Source: Bacillus sp. FJAT-27225 (GTDB lineage Bacteria; Bacillota; Bacilli; Bacillales; Cytobacillaceae). Taken from it: a stretch of DNA of 64,000 nucleotides. The first letter of the stretch is position 1. Each line of letters begins with the position of its first letter. Both the position numbers and the translations under genes were made by a program. Shown here piece after piece: positions 36,808-46,500 of this stretch. The notes below the pieces were generated by a model, which saw nothing but the letters and a program-made list of their open reading frames with translations, did no database searches and was not told where the DNA came from. Location: assembly GCF_001685025.1 (NCBI RefSeq), contig NZ_MAYU01000021.1, positions 434,001-498,000 on the forward strand, in the 5' to 3' direction.

Positions 36808-39093
36808 ATGGCACTGCATATTCAAATGGATTTGGGGCTTGTTCACGTTATTGAAGAAACTTCAAGTCAATTCGGACTCGACATCACAGAACTAAAGGAC
36901 AAAATAGCTGAGTGGCACTCATCTGGAAAAGATGCTGCGCACCAGGCAATGGTTTATGCATTAAATAGCATTGCGATGGACCAGCCAAATTGGACATTTT
37001 TAGCAGCCAGGCTTTATCTTAGGGAATTATATAGTGAGGCTGCTAGCAATCGGGGTTATGATAGTGATTTAATCTACGTTGATTTATTTAACCTGATTGT
37101 AACTCTTACGGAAAAAGGAATTTACTCTCCAGAGCTTTTAAACGCTTTTTCTAAAGAAGAAATAGATGAGCTCGAAACAGAAATCAAACCCGAACTTGAT
37201 CGGCTTTTTAATTACATAGGATTATTTTTATTCGCAGATCGATACTTAGCAAGGGATCATGAGAGAAATGTATACGAGCTGCCTCAGGAACGGTTTATGA
37301 TTATCGCAATGTATTTACTAAAGAACGAGGAAAAATCAAAAAGGCTCTCCCTAATCAAAGAAGCATACTGGGCCATGAGCAATTTATACATGACCGTAGC
37401 GACTCCTACCTTAGCCAATGCTGGAAAAAGCTATGGGCAGCTTTCTTCCTGCTTCATCGATACAGTTGAGGACTCGCTCGATGGAATTTATTTAAACAAT
37501 TGGGATGTGGCGCGATTAAGCAAGGATGGAGGCGGGATTGGAGTTTATTACGGAAAAGTCCGCGCTCTCGGCTCCGATATCAAAGGCTTCAAAGGAATGT
37601 CTTCCGGAGTTGTTCCATGGATACGGCTCCTAAATGGAACGGCTGTCAGTGTCGACCAGCTTGGTCAAAGACAGGGAGCAATCGCCGTCTATTTGGATAT
37701 CTTCCATAAAGATATCATGAACGGTTTCCTGGATTTAAAAACGAATAACGGGGACGAACGGAGAAAGGCTCATGATATTTTCACAGGCGTCTGCATTCCG
37801 GACCTATTTATGGAAAAATTGCTCGAGAAAGATGAAAATGGGCGGAGTATTGGAACGTGGCATACCTTCTGCCCGCATCAAGTAAAACAAATAATGGGTT
37901 GGAAGGATGAAAGTGGAAACCCGCTTGGTTTAGAAGATTTTTATGATGATGTTAATAAAAGGGTTTTTACCGAAAAATACAACGAAGCTGTGAGCAGCCC
38001 CCTACTGCCAAGAAAAACATACCGGGCAATGGATATTATGGCAAGAATCATGATTGCCCAACTCGAAACCGGTACACCCTACATGTTTTATAGGGACGAA
38101 GTAAACAGGCAGAATCCAAATAAGCACCTTCTTGGGGAAGGAAGAACTGCAATATACTGCAGCAATTTATGCACTGAAATCACACAGAACATGTCTGCCA
38201 CAACCATCGTTAGTGAATATGAAGATGAAGAAGGCAACCTCGTCACCGTTAGGAAACCCGGCGATTTTGTCGTTTGTAATCTTTCATCAATCAATTTGGC
38301 AAAAGCTGTTCCATCCAATGTTCTGGAAAGGCTGGTCAAAATCCAGGTAAGGCTGCTGGATAACGTCATTGATTTAAACACAATTCCGGTAGCACAGGCT
38401 CAAAAAACAAATGAAACGTTCAGAGCGATTGGACTTGGGACGTTCGGGTGGCATCATCTGTTGGCTTTGGAGGGGATTCATTGGGAAACTGACGAGGCTG
38501 TTGAGTTCGCTGACAAGCTTTACGAGGATATTGCCTATTACACAATCACCTCCTCAATGGAGCTGGCAATGGAAAAAGGTAAATACAGCAAATGTAAGGG
38601 TTCTGAATGGGAAAACGGCAAGTATTTTTTACGAAAAGAGTACACATCAAGCCGATGGAAGGAACTGCAGGAAAAGATTAAGGCATACGGCATGAGGAAC
38701 GGCTGGCTTATGGCAGTGGCTCCTAACTCCTCCACCGCAAAAATCGGCGGCTCAACGGATGGTATTGACCCCTTATATTCCGTTGAATATGCCGAAGAGA
38801 AGAAGAACTTTAAGTTCAAGGTGACAGCACCCGACTTGAACCACGTAACATATAACTATTACCGACGCGCCCGACATGAGCTTGATCAGATTTGGAGTAT
38901 CCGCCAGAACGCAAAACGCCAGCGCCATATTGATCAGTCCATTAGCTTCAACATTTATGTTCGGCATGATATTAAAGCAAAGGACCTGTTGAACCTCCAC
39001 TTGGAGGCGTGGAAGAACGGACTGAAGACCACCTATTATGTCAGGAGCACATCACAGGCAGAAATCGAAGAATGCGAAGCCTGCCATAGCTAA
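36808..39093 (+). CDS. nrdE: Class I ribonucleotide reductase, alpha (catalytic) subunit
   Basis: 761 residues. Active-site features: Cys in QLSSCFID (about 214), the radical Cys in SNLCTEI (about 453), the partner Cys in VVCNLSS (about 489), the Tyr pair in TTYYVRS, and the C-terminal reducing pair in ECEACHS. Reaction: reduction of ribonucleotides to deoxyribonucleotides using a radical supplied by NrdF. It is longer than the usual ~700-residue NrdE and lacks an obvious ATP-cone. First gene of nrdE-nrdF-nrdI, behind the B12 riboswitch. I name it nrdE because of the nrdI partner. Confidence 0.9.
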   Translation: MALHIQMDLGLVHVIEETSSQFGLDITELKDKIAEWHSSGKDAAHQAMVYALNSIAMDQPNWTFLAARLYLRELYSEAASNRGYDSDLIYVDLFNLIVTLTEKGIYSPELLNAFSKEEIDELETEIKPELDRLFNYIGLFLFADRYLARDHERNVYELPQERFMIIAMYLLKNEEKSKRLSLIKEAYWAMSNLYMTVATPTLANAGKSYGQLSSCFIDTVEDSLDGIYLNNWDVARLSKDGGGIGVYYGKVRALGSDIKGFKGMSSGVVPWIRLLNGTAVSVDQLGQRQGAIAVYLDIFHKDIMNGFLDLKTNNGDERRKAHDIFTGVCIPDLFMEKLLEKDENGRSIGTWHTFCPHQVKQIMGWKDESGNPLGLEDFYDDVNKRVFTEKYNEAVSSPLLPRKTYRAMDIMARIMIAQLETGTPYMFYRDEVNRQNPNKHLLGEGRTAIYCSNLCTEITQNMSATTIVSEYEDEEGNLVTVRKPGDFVVCNLSSINLAKAVPSNVLERLVKIQVRLLDNVIDLNTIPVAQAQKTNETFRAIGLGTFGWHHLLALEGIHWETDEAVEFADKLYEDIAYYTITSSMELAMEKGKYSKCKGSEWENGKYFLRKEYTSSRWKELQEKIKAYGMRNGWLMAVAPNSSTAKIGGSTDGIDPLYSVEYAEEKKNFKFKVTAPDLNHVTYNYYRRARHELDQIWSIRQNAKRQRHIDQSISFNIYVRHDIKAKDLLNLHLEAWKNGLKTTYYVRSTSQAEIEECEACHS

Positions 39094-39113
39094 AAAAAGA
39101 AAGGAGAAAGCCT

Positions 39114-40160
39114 ATGAACATCTATACACCATTAAATAAAAGTAAACTGTTGAACGCTATCGAGCCTAATCGGTCGACCGGTATTATTAACGGAAAAAAT
39201 TCGGGGCTCCTGAATTGGAATGATATAGCTTACCCACAGATGTATGATTTGTATCAGACACTTTTGTCGAATTTTTGGAAAGCCCAGGAAATAAATATGC
39301 AGGACGATATTAAGCAATGGGACTCTTTGACTGAAAAAGAACAAGATATCTTTTTACGCGTGAATACCCAACTTGCTTCTTTGGACAGCCTCCAAACTCC
39401 CACGATGAGCCAGGTTATGGACTACGTAACCGACTCAAGCTTTAAAGCAATTTTCGCGGTCATTTCCCAGCAGGAGGCTGTCCACAATGAGTCATATTCC
39501 TATATCCTGAGTTCCTTGGTCCCGCTCAGTGAACAAAACCAGCGTTTCAATCAGGCAAAGGAAGATTCAATTGTACGAAAGAGGAACGATTTCATTTTGG
39601 AATCGTACGAAAAGTTTAGGAGCACTCCCTCCCCTCAAGCCATATTCGAGCTTGGGGTAAACTCCATCAACCTCGAGGGAATTTATTTTTACGCAGGATT
39701 CGCCTTTTTCTATAACCTGGCGCGCCAGCAAAAAATGCTTAAAACAAGTACAATGATCAGCTATATCCAACGGGACGAAATGCAGCACGCTTATTTCATG
39801 TCTCAATTTCTGAGAATTTTATTATCGGAGAATCCCGAACTGAATACGAAAAAAAACATTCAATTCATATATGAAACAATTGGACAGGCCGTTGTGCTGG
39901 AAAAGGAATGGGCGGAAGCTATCCTGGCGGAAATAAGCGGGATTGACATGGACGAGTTTCATTCCTATATCGAATATTTGGCAAACAAAAGACTTCGTCA
40001 GCTAGGTCTGGACAATTTGTATGAGGAAAGGGATAACCCGATGCCATGGATCCACGTCTTCAGTGATGAAATGATCAATGAAACAAAATCGGACTTCTTT
40101 GAGCAAAAATCCCGTGCATATTCTAAGGTAACTCAATCCAATGGCTTTGAAGAATTGTAA
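39114..40160 (+). CDS. nrdF: Class I ribonucleotide reductase, beta (radical) subunit
   Basis: 348 residues with the complete dimetal site: Asp91, Glu121, His124, Glu188, Glu222 and His225. The radical Tyr is Tyr128, at the canonical spacing (ExxHxxxY in QEAVHNESY; RDEMQHAYF; NLEGIYFY). It should therefore form a tyrosyl radical, with manganese or iron, matured by NrdI. It lies 20 bp after nrdE and overlaps nrdI by 20 bp. Confidence 0.92.
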   Translation: MNIYTPLNKSKLLNAIEPNRSTGIINGKNSGLLNWNDIAYPQMYDLYQTLLSNFWKAQEINMQDDIKQWDSLTEKEQDIFLRVNTQLASLDSLQTPTMSQVMDYVTDSSFKAIFAVISQQEAVHNESYSYILSSLVPLSEQNQRFNQAKEDSIVRKRNDFILESYEKFRSTPSPQAIFELGVNSINLEGIYFYAGFAFFYNLARQQKMLKTSTMISYIQRDEMQHAYFMSQFLRILLSENPELNTKKNIQFIYETIGQAVVLEKEWAEAILAEISGIDMDEFHSYIEYLANKRLRQLGLDNLYEERDNPMPWIHVFSDEMINETKSDFFEQKSRAYSKVTQSNGFEEL

Positions 40161-40617
40161 GAGCGCGATTATCTTTTCATCTGTTACAGGCAATACGAGA
40201 GAATTAATCGAAATCATAAACAGCGAGTTTCACAGGTATGCGATTTTCCCCGCAATTTATCCGGCCGACATTTTTCCGCTTCAGGACCTTAAAAAGTTCG
40301 ATGCTATCATTGTCGGAACGTATACGTGGGGAAATGGGAATATACCTAAAGAGATGGTTCCGATTTTCCAAGCGTTTGAACAACAGGATGTTAAAAATAC
40401 AGTTACAGGTGTAGTTGGTACCGGTGACAGTTTTTACCCCTATTTTTGCGGAGCAGTAGATGAGTTCAGGGATATGCTGTTTCTACATTCAACGCTGGCA
40501 GTTACCTTAAAAGTAGAATTGAGACCTCAGGAAAAAGACCTTACTCGCTGCAAAAGGTTTGTTGAGGCTATAGTAAAGCGCTTGGAGTTACAGCAACAAA
40601 AATACTCCCTGCTTTAG
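40141..40617 (+). CDS. nrdI: NrdI-like flavodoxin, ribonucleotide reductase maturase
   Basis: 158 residues. Flavodoxin-like fold with the FMN phosphate loop SSVTGNTRELI, the second loop GTYTWGNGNIPKEMV and the third GVVGTGDSFYPYFCGAVDEF. Class Ib enzymes use NrdI to supply oxidant for the Mn2 cofactor of NrdF. It starts inside the end of nrdF, which implies coupled translation and supports a functional link. A GCCGG...CCGGC hairpin at about 40618-40649 may end the operon. Confidence 0.85.
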   Translation: MALKNCKSAIIFSSVTGNTRELIEIINSEFHRYAIFPAIYPADIFPLQDLKKFDAIIVGTYTWGNGNIPKEMVPIFQAFEQQDVKNTVTGVVGTGDSFYPYFCGAVDEFRDMLFLHSTLAVTLKVELRPQEKDLTRCKRFVEAIVKRLELQQQKYSLL

Positions 40618-40771
40618 CCGGGAAGATTTATCCGACAAACTGTCCGGCATGGTAATCCTTTCTTCTTGCTTATACAAAAGTGTTATACTTCCTCAACTGT
40701 TTGGATTAATAGCTTACACTTGGAATTATAGTAAAATGATACTTATATGAGGAGGAAAGGAATGAATTTCT

Positions 40772-41167
40772 ATGGTTAAAAAATTCACCCTGCAAACCAA
40801 TCATCGTGATGAAATGCTGGAAATTACTGAAATCATCGAGAACTATTTAAAGGATGCCGATGTAAAAGACGGAGCTATAGTCGTTTATTGCCCACACACT
40901 ACAGCGGGTATAACGATTAACGAAAACGCCGATCCGGATGTAAAAAGGGATATGATCCGCCGCTTTGATGAAGTATATCCGTGGGAACACAAATTGGACA
41001 AGCATATGGAAGGCAATACTGCTGCACATATGAAAGCAAGCACGGTCGGATCTTCCCAGTACGTAATTGTGACTGGCGGCCGCTTGCTTCTTGGCACATG
41101 GCAGGGCGTATACTTTTGCGAGTTCGATGGGCCAAGGACTCGGGATTTCTATGTTAAAGTCCTTTAA
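40772..41167 (+). CDS. YjbQ family protein (UPF0047)
   Basis: 131 residues with the full YjbQ pattern: [33 protein letters not shown], and [15 protein letters not shown]. The family forms trimers with a metal site of conserved His residues and has weak thiamine-phosphate synthase activity in E. coli; its true role is debated. The strong GAGGAGGAAAGG site also precedes an ATG at 40762 that opens only a 5-codon frame, so translation begins at 40772. It is monocistronic. Confidence 0.88.
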   Translation: MVKKFTLQTNHRDEMLEITEIIENYLKDADVKDGAIVVYCPHTTAGITINENADPDVKRDMIRRFDEVYPWEHKLDKHMEGNTAAHMKASTVGSSQYVIVTGGRLLLGTWQGVYFCEFDGPRTRDFYVKVL

Positions 41168-41242
41168 ATGTACCGTGAAAGAACTTGATTACCTTTCAAC
41201 ATTGAGTCAATTTTGAGGATGGCAAACTGGAAAGTCTTTCAT

Positions 41243-41270
41243 TTGAAAAAATTATGCCGGTGTGTATAAT
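41243..41270 (+). promoter_or_regulatory. SigmaA promoter of the guanidine riboswitch operon
   Basis: TTGAAA (41243-41248) and a perfect TATAAT (41265-41270) are separated by 16 bp, about 25 bp upstream of the aptamer. Confidence 0.7.
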
Positions 41271-41289
41271 GAAAAGGGAATTGTATATA

Positions 41290-41420
41290 AATGTTTTCTA
41301 GGGTTCCGCAAACTTCAAGTTTGGCCTGGTCCGAGAGAAAACTCACAGCTTTGGCTGTGCCACGGAAGGATAAAAGCCTGGGAGAAACTACATTATATAG
41401 TTATCTCTCAGGCTTTTTTT
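41290..41420 (+). promoter_or_regulatory. Guanidine-I (ykkC) riboswitch with terminator
   Basis: Conserved aptamer blocks are present: CTAGGGTTCCG (41298-41308), CTGGTCCGAGAGA, a CACAGC-TTTG-GCTGTG hairpin, CACGGAAGGATAAAAGCC and TGGGAGA. The last part, AGCCTGGGAGA (41375-41385), can instead pair with TCTCTCAGGCT to form a terminator with seven T. Guanidine binding would keep the terminator from forming and turn the exporter genes on. Confidence 0.92.
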
Positions 41421-41450
41421 ATTTTGAAAAAAACATCGAGGTGAGGGTTC

Positions 41451-41792
41451 ATGAACAAGTATTGGGTGATGATCATTATTGCTGCCTTTTTTGAGGTATT
41501 TTGGGTAATAGGATTGAAGTATGCGGACAGTTTATTGGAATGGATCGGAACAGCAATTGCCATAGTTGTAACATTTTATGTATTAATTGTGGCTGGCCGT
41601 ACCCTTCCAGTTGGTACAGTGTATGCCGTCTTTGTTGGGCTGGGGACGGCGGGAACAGTGATTGCCGAGTTAGTTCTCTTTGGAGAACCGCTAAAGGTGG
41701 AAAAAATTCTACTAATAATTTTGTTGTTAGTAGGGGTAATCGGCTTGAAATTAGTCACAAACGAGGGTACACAGAAAGGAGATGAAGCGTAA
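41451..41792 (+). CDS. ykkC: Small multidrug resistance subunit, guanidinium exporter (YkkC-like)
   Basis: 113 residues, four transmembrane helices, with the essential proton/substrate-binding Glu at position 15 ([14 protein letters not shown]). It belongs to the SMR family. Its position behind a guanidine-I riboswitch, and a second unequal SMR gene immediately after (1-bp overlap), indicate a heterodimeric Gdx-type exporter of guanidinium. It acts in the cytoplasmic membrane and uses the proton gradient. Confidence 0.9.
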   Translation: MNKYWVMIIIAAFFEVFWVIGLKYADSLLEWIGTAIAIVVTFYVLIVAGRTLPVGTVYAVFVGLGTAGTVIAELVLFGEPLKVEKILLIILLLVGVIGLKLVTNEGTQKGDEA

Positions 41793-42106
41793 TGGCATGG
41801 CTGGCGTTAATTTTTGCGGGTCTTTTGGAAATGTTTGGAGTTGCCATGATGAACAGAGTAAACCAGAAACGCGACCTCCTTTCTCTGATTTTATTGGCTA
41901 TCGGATTCAGTGGAAGCTTCTTCTTGCTTTCCTATGCAATGAAGACAGTCCCAATGGGAACAGCCTACGCCATCTGGACCGGAATCGGTGCATCAGGCGG
42001 GGCTATCATTGGCATGCTATTTTACGGAGAGTCCAAGGACTGGAAACGAATCACCTTTATAACCATCATCCTGGCCTCAGCAGTCGGACTAAAACTTGTG
42101 TCATAG
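41792..42106 (+). CDS. ykkD: Small multidrug resistance subunit, guanidinium exporter (YkkD-like)
   Basis: 104 residues, four transmembrane helices, key Glu at position 13 (LLEMFGVAMMNR) and the SMR signature SYAMKTVPMGTAYAIWTGIGA. ATG overlaps the last base of the preceding gene's stop, ensuring equal synthesis of the two halves. Partner of the YkkC-like subunit in proton-coupled guanidinium export. Followed by a strong hairpin of the GGGACGG family. Confidence 0.9.
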   Translation: MAWLALIFAGLLEMFGVAMMNRVNQKRDLLSLILLAIGFSGSFFLLSYAMKTVPMGTAYAIWTGIGASGGAIIGMLFYGESKDWKRITFITIILASAVGLKLVS

Positions 42107-42146
42107 CAAACAGGGACGGTGCTCATTTGCCACCGTCCCTTTGCTG
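42106..42146 (+). terminator. GGGACGG-type terminator after the SMR pair
   Basis: Arms AGGGACGGTG and CACCGTCCCT are extended outward by AGCAAA and TTTGCT. The stop codon of the SMR gene touches its left edge. Confidence 0.8.
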
Positions 42147-42202
42147 TTTTTCTAAAGTTTAATCCGACGCCTGATTCAACTAACCTCTGCTTCAAATCCT
42201 TG

Positions 42203-42511
42203 TCAGTCGGCCAGCCTAGTTTCAATCGCCTTCAGCTTCTTTTCCATTGTGCTCTCTTTGTCACGGCGGTCATCGATACGGATATTCGTACAAACCCGCT
42301 GCAAGCCTTTTTCAAAAGGTACTTCATGGAGTTCACGGACAATTTCTAGCAGTTCCTTCAGGTCTCCTTCAATCAATGTGCTCATCGGCGTCAATTGATA
42401 CTTAATTTTTCCTTCATACCGTTTCAGCACTCTGTGGATTTCGGCCACATACTCACTAACACTCGGTGTACCTGTTCCTACAGGAATAACTGTAACATCT
42501 ACAATAGCCAT
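42203..42511 (-). CDS. MTH1187/YqgV family thiamine-binding protein
   Basis: 102 residues matching the DUF77/MTH1187 family from end to end (VDVTVIPVGTGTPSVSEYVAEI, YQLTPMSTLIEGDLKELLEIV, RVCTNIRIDDRRD). Ferredoxin-like fold; structural studies of the family report bound thiamine. Cytosolic and monocistronic. The thiamine-linked YjbQ gene lies 1 kb away, but the two are not co-transcribed. Confidence 0.85.
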   Translation of the reverse strand: MAIVDVTVIPVGTGTPSVSEYVAEIHRVLKRYEGKIKYQLTPMSTLIEGDLKELLEIVRELHEVPFEKGLQRVCTNIRIDDRRDKESTMEKKLKAIETRLAD

Positions 42512-42656
42512 TTTTCATAACCTCCATCTATCTAGTTCCCAGCTTTTTAAATGAAGAGACATTCTCTGTACGGAAATCCATACTTTAAACTGTTCTCTCC
42601 TGCTTCCCATGCAATAGTAAAATAATAATCGAAAATCGGTACAGCTTCAAACTAAA

Positions 42657-42699
42657 GGGGACGTTTCTACTTTGCTATCCGCAGAGCAGAAACGTCCCC
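42657..42699 (-). terminator. Terminator of the amidohydrolase gene
   Basis: Perfect 12-bp arms GGGGACGTTTCT and AGAAACGTCCCC, 8 bp past the stop codon. Related in sequence to the GGGACGG hairpins. Confidence 0.75.
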
Positions 42700-42706
42700 C
42701 TTTGCA

Positions 42707-43558
42707 TTATAAGAACTGTTTGATTTTCGGGAATACTTTAAGGGCGGTGTTGTAAAAGACCGATTCGTGGTATTCCTTAGGGATAATGTCTGCGATGAAC
42801 TCGACATATGGCTTGATTGGTGTAAGCGGCCAATCCGTGCCGAACAGGAATTTTTCATAATTGTTCGTGAACGTCAGCGCGTGCAGCAAATGGTCAAAGA
42901 ACCTTGTTTGCTGCAACTTCCTTATGTCCCCATCCGCTCCGACAACCAGCCCGGATAAATCCGCGTATACGTTGCGGTTTTTATAGACAACCTCAGCGCC
43001 ATCAAGCACCCACGGATCCCCAAAGTGCGCCATCATAATCGTCATGTCTCGATGCTTGACGGCAACTTCATCAACCGAAAGCGGATGCGAAAAGCGCAGC
43101 CTGCCCCGTTCGGAATAGGTGTCCCCTGTATGATAGACAACAGGAACACCATATTCCTTCGCTATCCGGTAGACAGGTTCGTATACATCGTCATAGGCAT
43201 AAAACGGAAAATACCCGAGGTAGATTTTAATGCCCACACATTCTGGTTTCTGTACCTCCTGCTCAAGCCTGGCAAGCGCGTTTGGGTTCAGGGTGAACGG
43301 ATTGATTCCCGCACAGTAGACAACTTTGCCCGGGAGTTCCGCGGTCAGGTCGATACCCATTGGTGTCTCGGCAGCCGAGTCAGGAAAACCTTCCCCATCG
43401 GTTTCAGTCACACCCATCGCGATTCCAAGCACAACACCATTGTCGGAAAACTCTTTCTGGAGCCCTTCTAATGAATAGTCGACTCTGGAAATCTCTTTTG
43501 CAGTTTCATGGAAACTGTTTATTTTTGAATAATGGATATGGGCATCAATGATTTTCAT
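42707..43558 (-). CDS. Amidohydrolase-2 family metal-dependent hydrolase
   Basis: 283 residues, TIM-barrel amidohydrolase. Metal-binding pattern: N-terminal DAHIHY, His in VVYHTGDTY, His in MMAHFGDPWVLDG and Asp in FGTDWPL. The family includes decarboxylases and lactone or amide hydrolases, and the substrate here is not evident. ATG lies inside the last codons of the upstream 1025-residue gene (14-bp overlap) with its ribosome site AGAGGA in that gene, so the two are translationally coupled and probably share a pathway. Confidence 0.85.
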   Translation of the reverse strand: MKIIDAHIHYSKINSFHETAKEISRVDYSLEGLQKEFSDNGVVLGIAMGVTETDGEGFPDSAAETPMGIDLTAELPGKVVYCAGINPFTLNPNALARLEQEVQKPECVGIKIYLGYFPFYAYDDVYEPVYRIAKEYGVPVVYHTGDTYSERGRLRFSHPLSVDEVAVKHRDMTIMMAHFGDPWVLDGAEVVYKNRNVYADLSGLVVGADGDIRKLQQTRFFDHLLHALTFTNNYEKFLFGTDWPLTPIKPYVEFIADIIPKEYHESVFYNTALKVFPKIKQFL

Positions 43559-46500
43559 TGTGGTCCTCTTTAAATGTTAACTTTTTCAAACTTTTTGCTT
43601 CATCCTTGGACAGTACTCTGTCTGAAGCAACTAGAATGGCTGGTGCGGATAGCCATTCGGCCCCGTTGGCGAGACTTGTTTCCCGGTCCATCGTGACCAG
43701 CATGACCTCTTTGTTCATATAAGACTCCATTACATCGGTTTCTCTGTCGGCAATAACCTGGAGAATTTCCTCTGTTTCAGGCGATCCTACAACTGCATGC
43801 CCTTCAAGAAGGGCCGTTAGCTCCGCTTTTCCGGCTGTATATTTTCTCGTAGCCCCTGGATTCTTTATCCACCCTTGTTTTAAAAACAGCATGCTGACCC
43901 AGTGTAAATAGTGTAAGTACGATCCTGTATGCTGGCTGAACTTTGTTACATTAACAAGCACTGGCACACCGGGCAGCATACAGAAATACTGGTCAACGCC
44001 GAGCCCCTTCCAAGCCTCATTTTTCTCAAAAACAGTCGAAATTTTCAGCCCTTCCCACTTGCGTCCTTCACCATCGAAAAGTACACCTGGTGAAACAGTA
44101 TAGGTTTCAGCCGCAAATGATTTAGCATTGATTCCTTCTATTCCAGAACGAATCCCCCCGCTCCATGGATTCCACCATGATTTTGGCTCTACCGCTGGAA
44201 ATGATGAATCGAGCCACTCTCTCCCATTTGCCTCGAGCGAGAACAAGGCCGGGAAGAACTTTTCCGATGCGGAAATCGATAACACCCCGTTGCTGGCTGA
44301 AACAACCGGCAGGCCGGCCCGCTCCTGTTCATTGAAGAGTACAGAATCGTTGCCAGGATTCAGGATAATCGTATCCTTCCTGTCACTAATTCCGTTAATC
44401 TCATAATCAGCTGATAAGGACGAGAAGGCTGCCCCGTTTTTATCGGTGAAAGCAGTTACTTCGCGCCTCTGTTCATCTGGTGCTATGTTTGTTTTATAAA
44501 AAACCTCGCCATCTTTACGAAAGCTGACGCTTCCATCGATATAGCTCATTTTCCGGTCTGAGAGAATCAATTCGTCACTGTCATCTCTCTGGGCTGCCTG
44601 AACCTCGATGGTATCCCCGGTAAGTTCGTGGGAATGACGAGCTCGAGTCGCAAATTCACGGAATTCCTCCCAGGCTTGATACGCGCCAAACGAAAGGAAC
44701 ACAGGTTTCGTTCTTTTTTCGGATCCAGCAGCTATTGATCCGAGCTCGTGTTCCACATACATGTACCACGATTCAAAATTTACAGCAGCATCCTTTGGCC
44801 AGGCAACTCCTTGCGCATAAGGCTCATGGCGCGAGAATAACCAGTTTTCCGTAAGACGTTTGCTATTCCAAAGCCCGTATTCGGCATCAGCCATTTCAGA
44901 GAGCTCAATAATTTCCCCATCCTGGGCAAAAACTGAATGGTGAAGCTCATGATAAACCGGCTGGTACAGGCTTAGTGGCGAATCAGTTTCAAACTTGCCT
45001 TCATTGCGGAGAATGTAACGCTGTTCAAGCAGCCCTTCGCTGTACAGCTTCGACTCACTGACAAGCACGATCCCTTTGAAATCAGTAGATTCATAAGTGG
45101 CGACCAAAACAATAGCCCCATCTTCAATCCTGTACTCAACCTTCCCAGGCTTCCGCTTGGAGAACTCACTAGAATAAGGCTTTCCGATTTTCGGAAAAAA
45201 GCCCATCGTCTTCTGGTTGGCCTTTGGTTGCCTTCCAGGAATGAGCCGGTTGTCGAATTTTCTTAAATACAGATGGTACAACCCATTATATACATGCCAG
45301 TATTCCTCGCACTCACCGCTAAAACGCGCACCCGGGCCTTTAAAGCCAAGGCCAAGTTTTTTTGTAAAAGAAGTCCGCGTACCGCTTTCGGTCACAGCTT
45401 CAATTTTCAACTCAGGGGCATAAAAACCGAAGCTTTTTAACACATACAGGATTTCCAGTGAAGCCTTTCCCTTTGCATTAAGCTCGACTTTATATACGTT
45501 TTCCTTCAGCTCTATCATTTCAGTTTCCGGAAAAGAGATCGAGAAGGCTGCCAATTCATTAAAGTTGTTTTCCAAATCCAGATAAAAACTTGCTTCCTCG
45601 TGAAGGAAGCATTGTGAACTCGGGACAATCCCAGCCACTTTTACCGGCTGCTTCGGAAGAACGCCCACAGCAAACCGTGCATCCTTGCCATTGATACGCA
45701 CATTTGTAATAACGGATGGATGGGTGCGCCAGACACTTTGCTCCTCTTCCAACTCACCTAGCGTAAACTTTGCTTCAACAACTGCTTCATCCTCAACAGT
45801 GATGCTGTTTATAAAATCAAAGCGGATAATTTTGTCGTTCTCGCCCTCAAGCTCAACGGTAAGAGGATTACCTGATTTATTTTTAATATGATACGTGACA
45901 GTATAGTCCGCTCCGCAAACAAGCTTGAAGTCCTCTACAGTCGCCGTTATCAGGTAATCGTCTGTCTCAATCGACCTCAAGCCGCGGCTGGTCCGTTCGA
46001 ATTCCATTTTCAGGCGGCCGGCTTCCGACTCCCAACTGTACCCGTAATACGTAAATTCATTGTCCTTCCTGCCATCCGGGGCTACCTCAATAACACGCTT
46101 GCTGGATTCATACCAATCCGTACGCGCGAAATAGTCTTTAACGGCTGGGGTACTCAGGACAGTTGGCATAAAATTAATAAGATGGGTCGTGTCATCACGG
46201 TCCTCCCAAAAGAAGCCGCATTTTTTATACAAAGGAACAGCCTTTGTATTTCCGCCCCACGTATACAAATCAAGCCGCGGCCAGCCGAGCTCAACAGTCC
46301 GTTCAAGCGCCCTCAAAACAAGCAACTTGCCGATTTTCTTGCCATGATAATCTGTGCGCACATTGAGGAGCGGAATGTAAAGTGCCCCTTCATCCTCACG
46401 GTATTCACAAAGCCCGCAGTAGCCGACAACCTGGTCCCCATCCATCGCGAGAAACAAGTTTAAATTGCCACTGTTCTCTTCCTGGGTGCGGACCTTTTCC

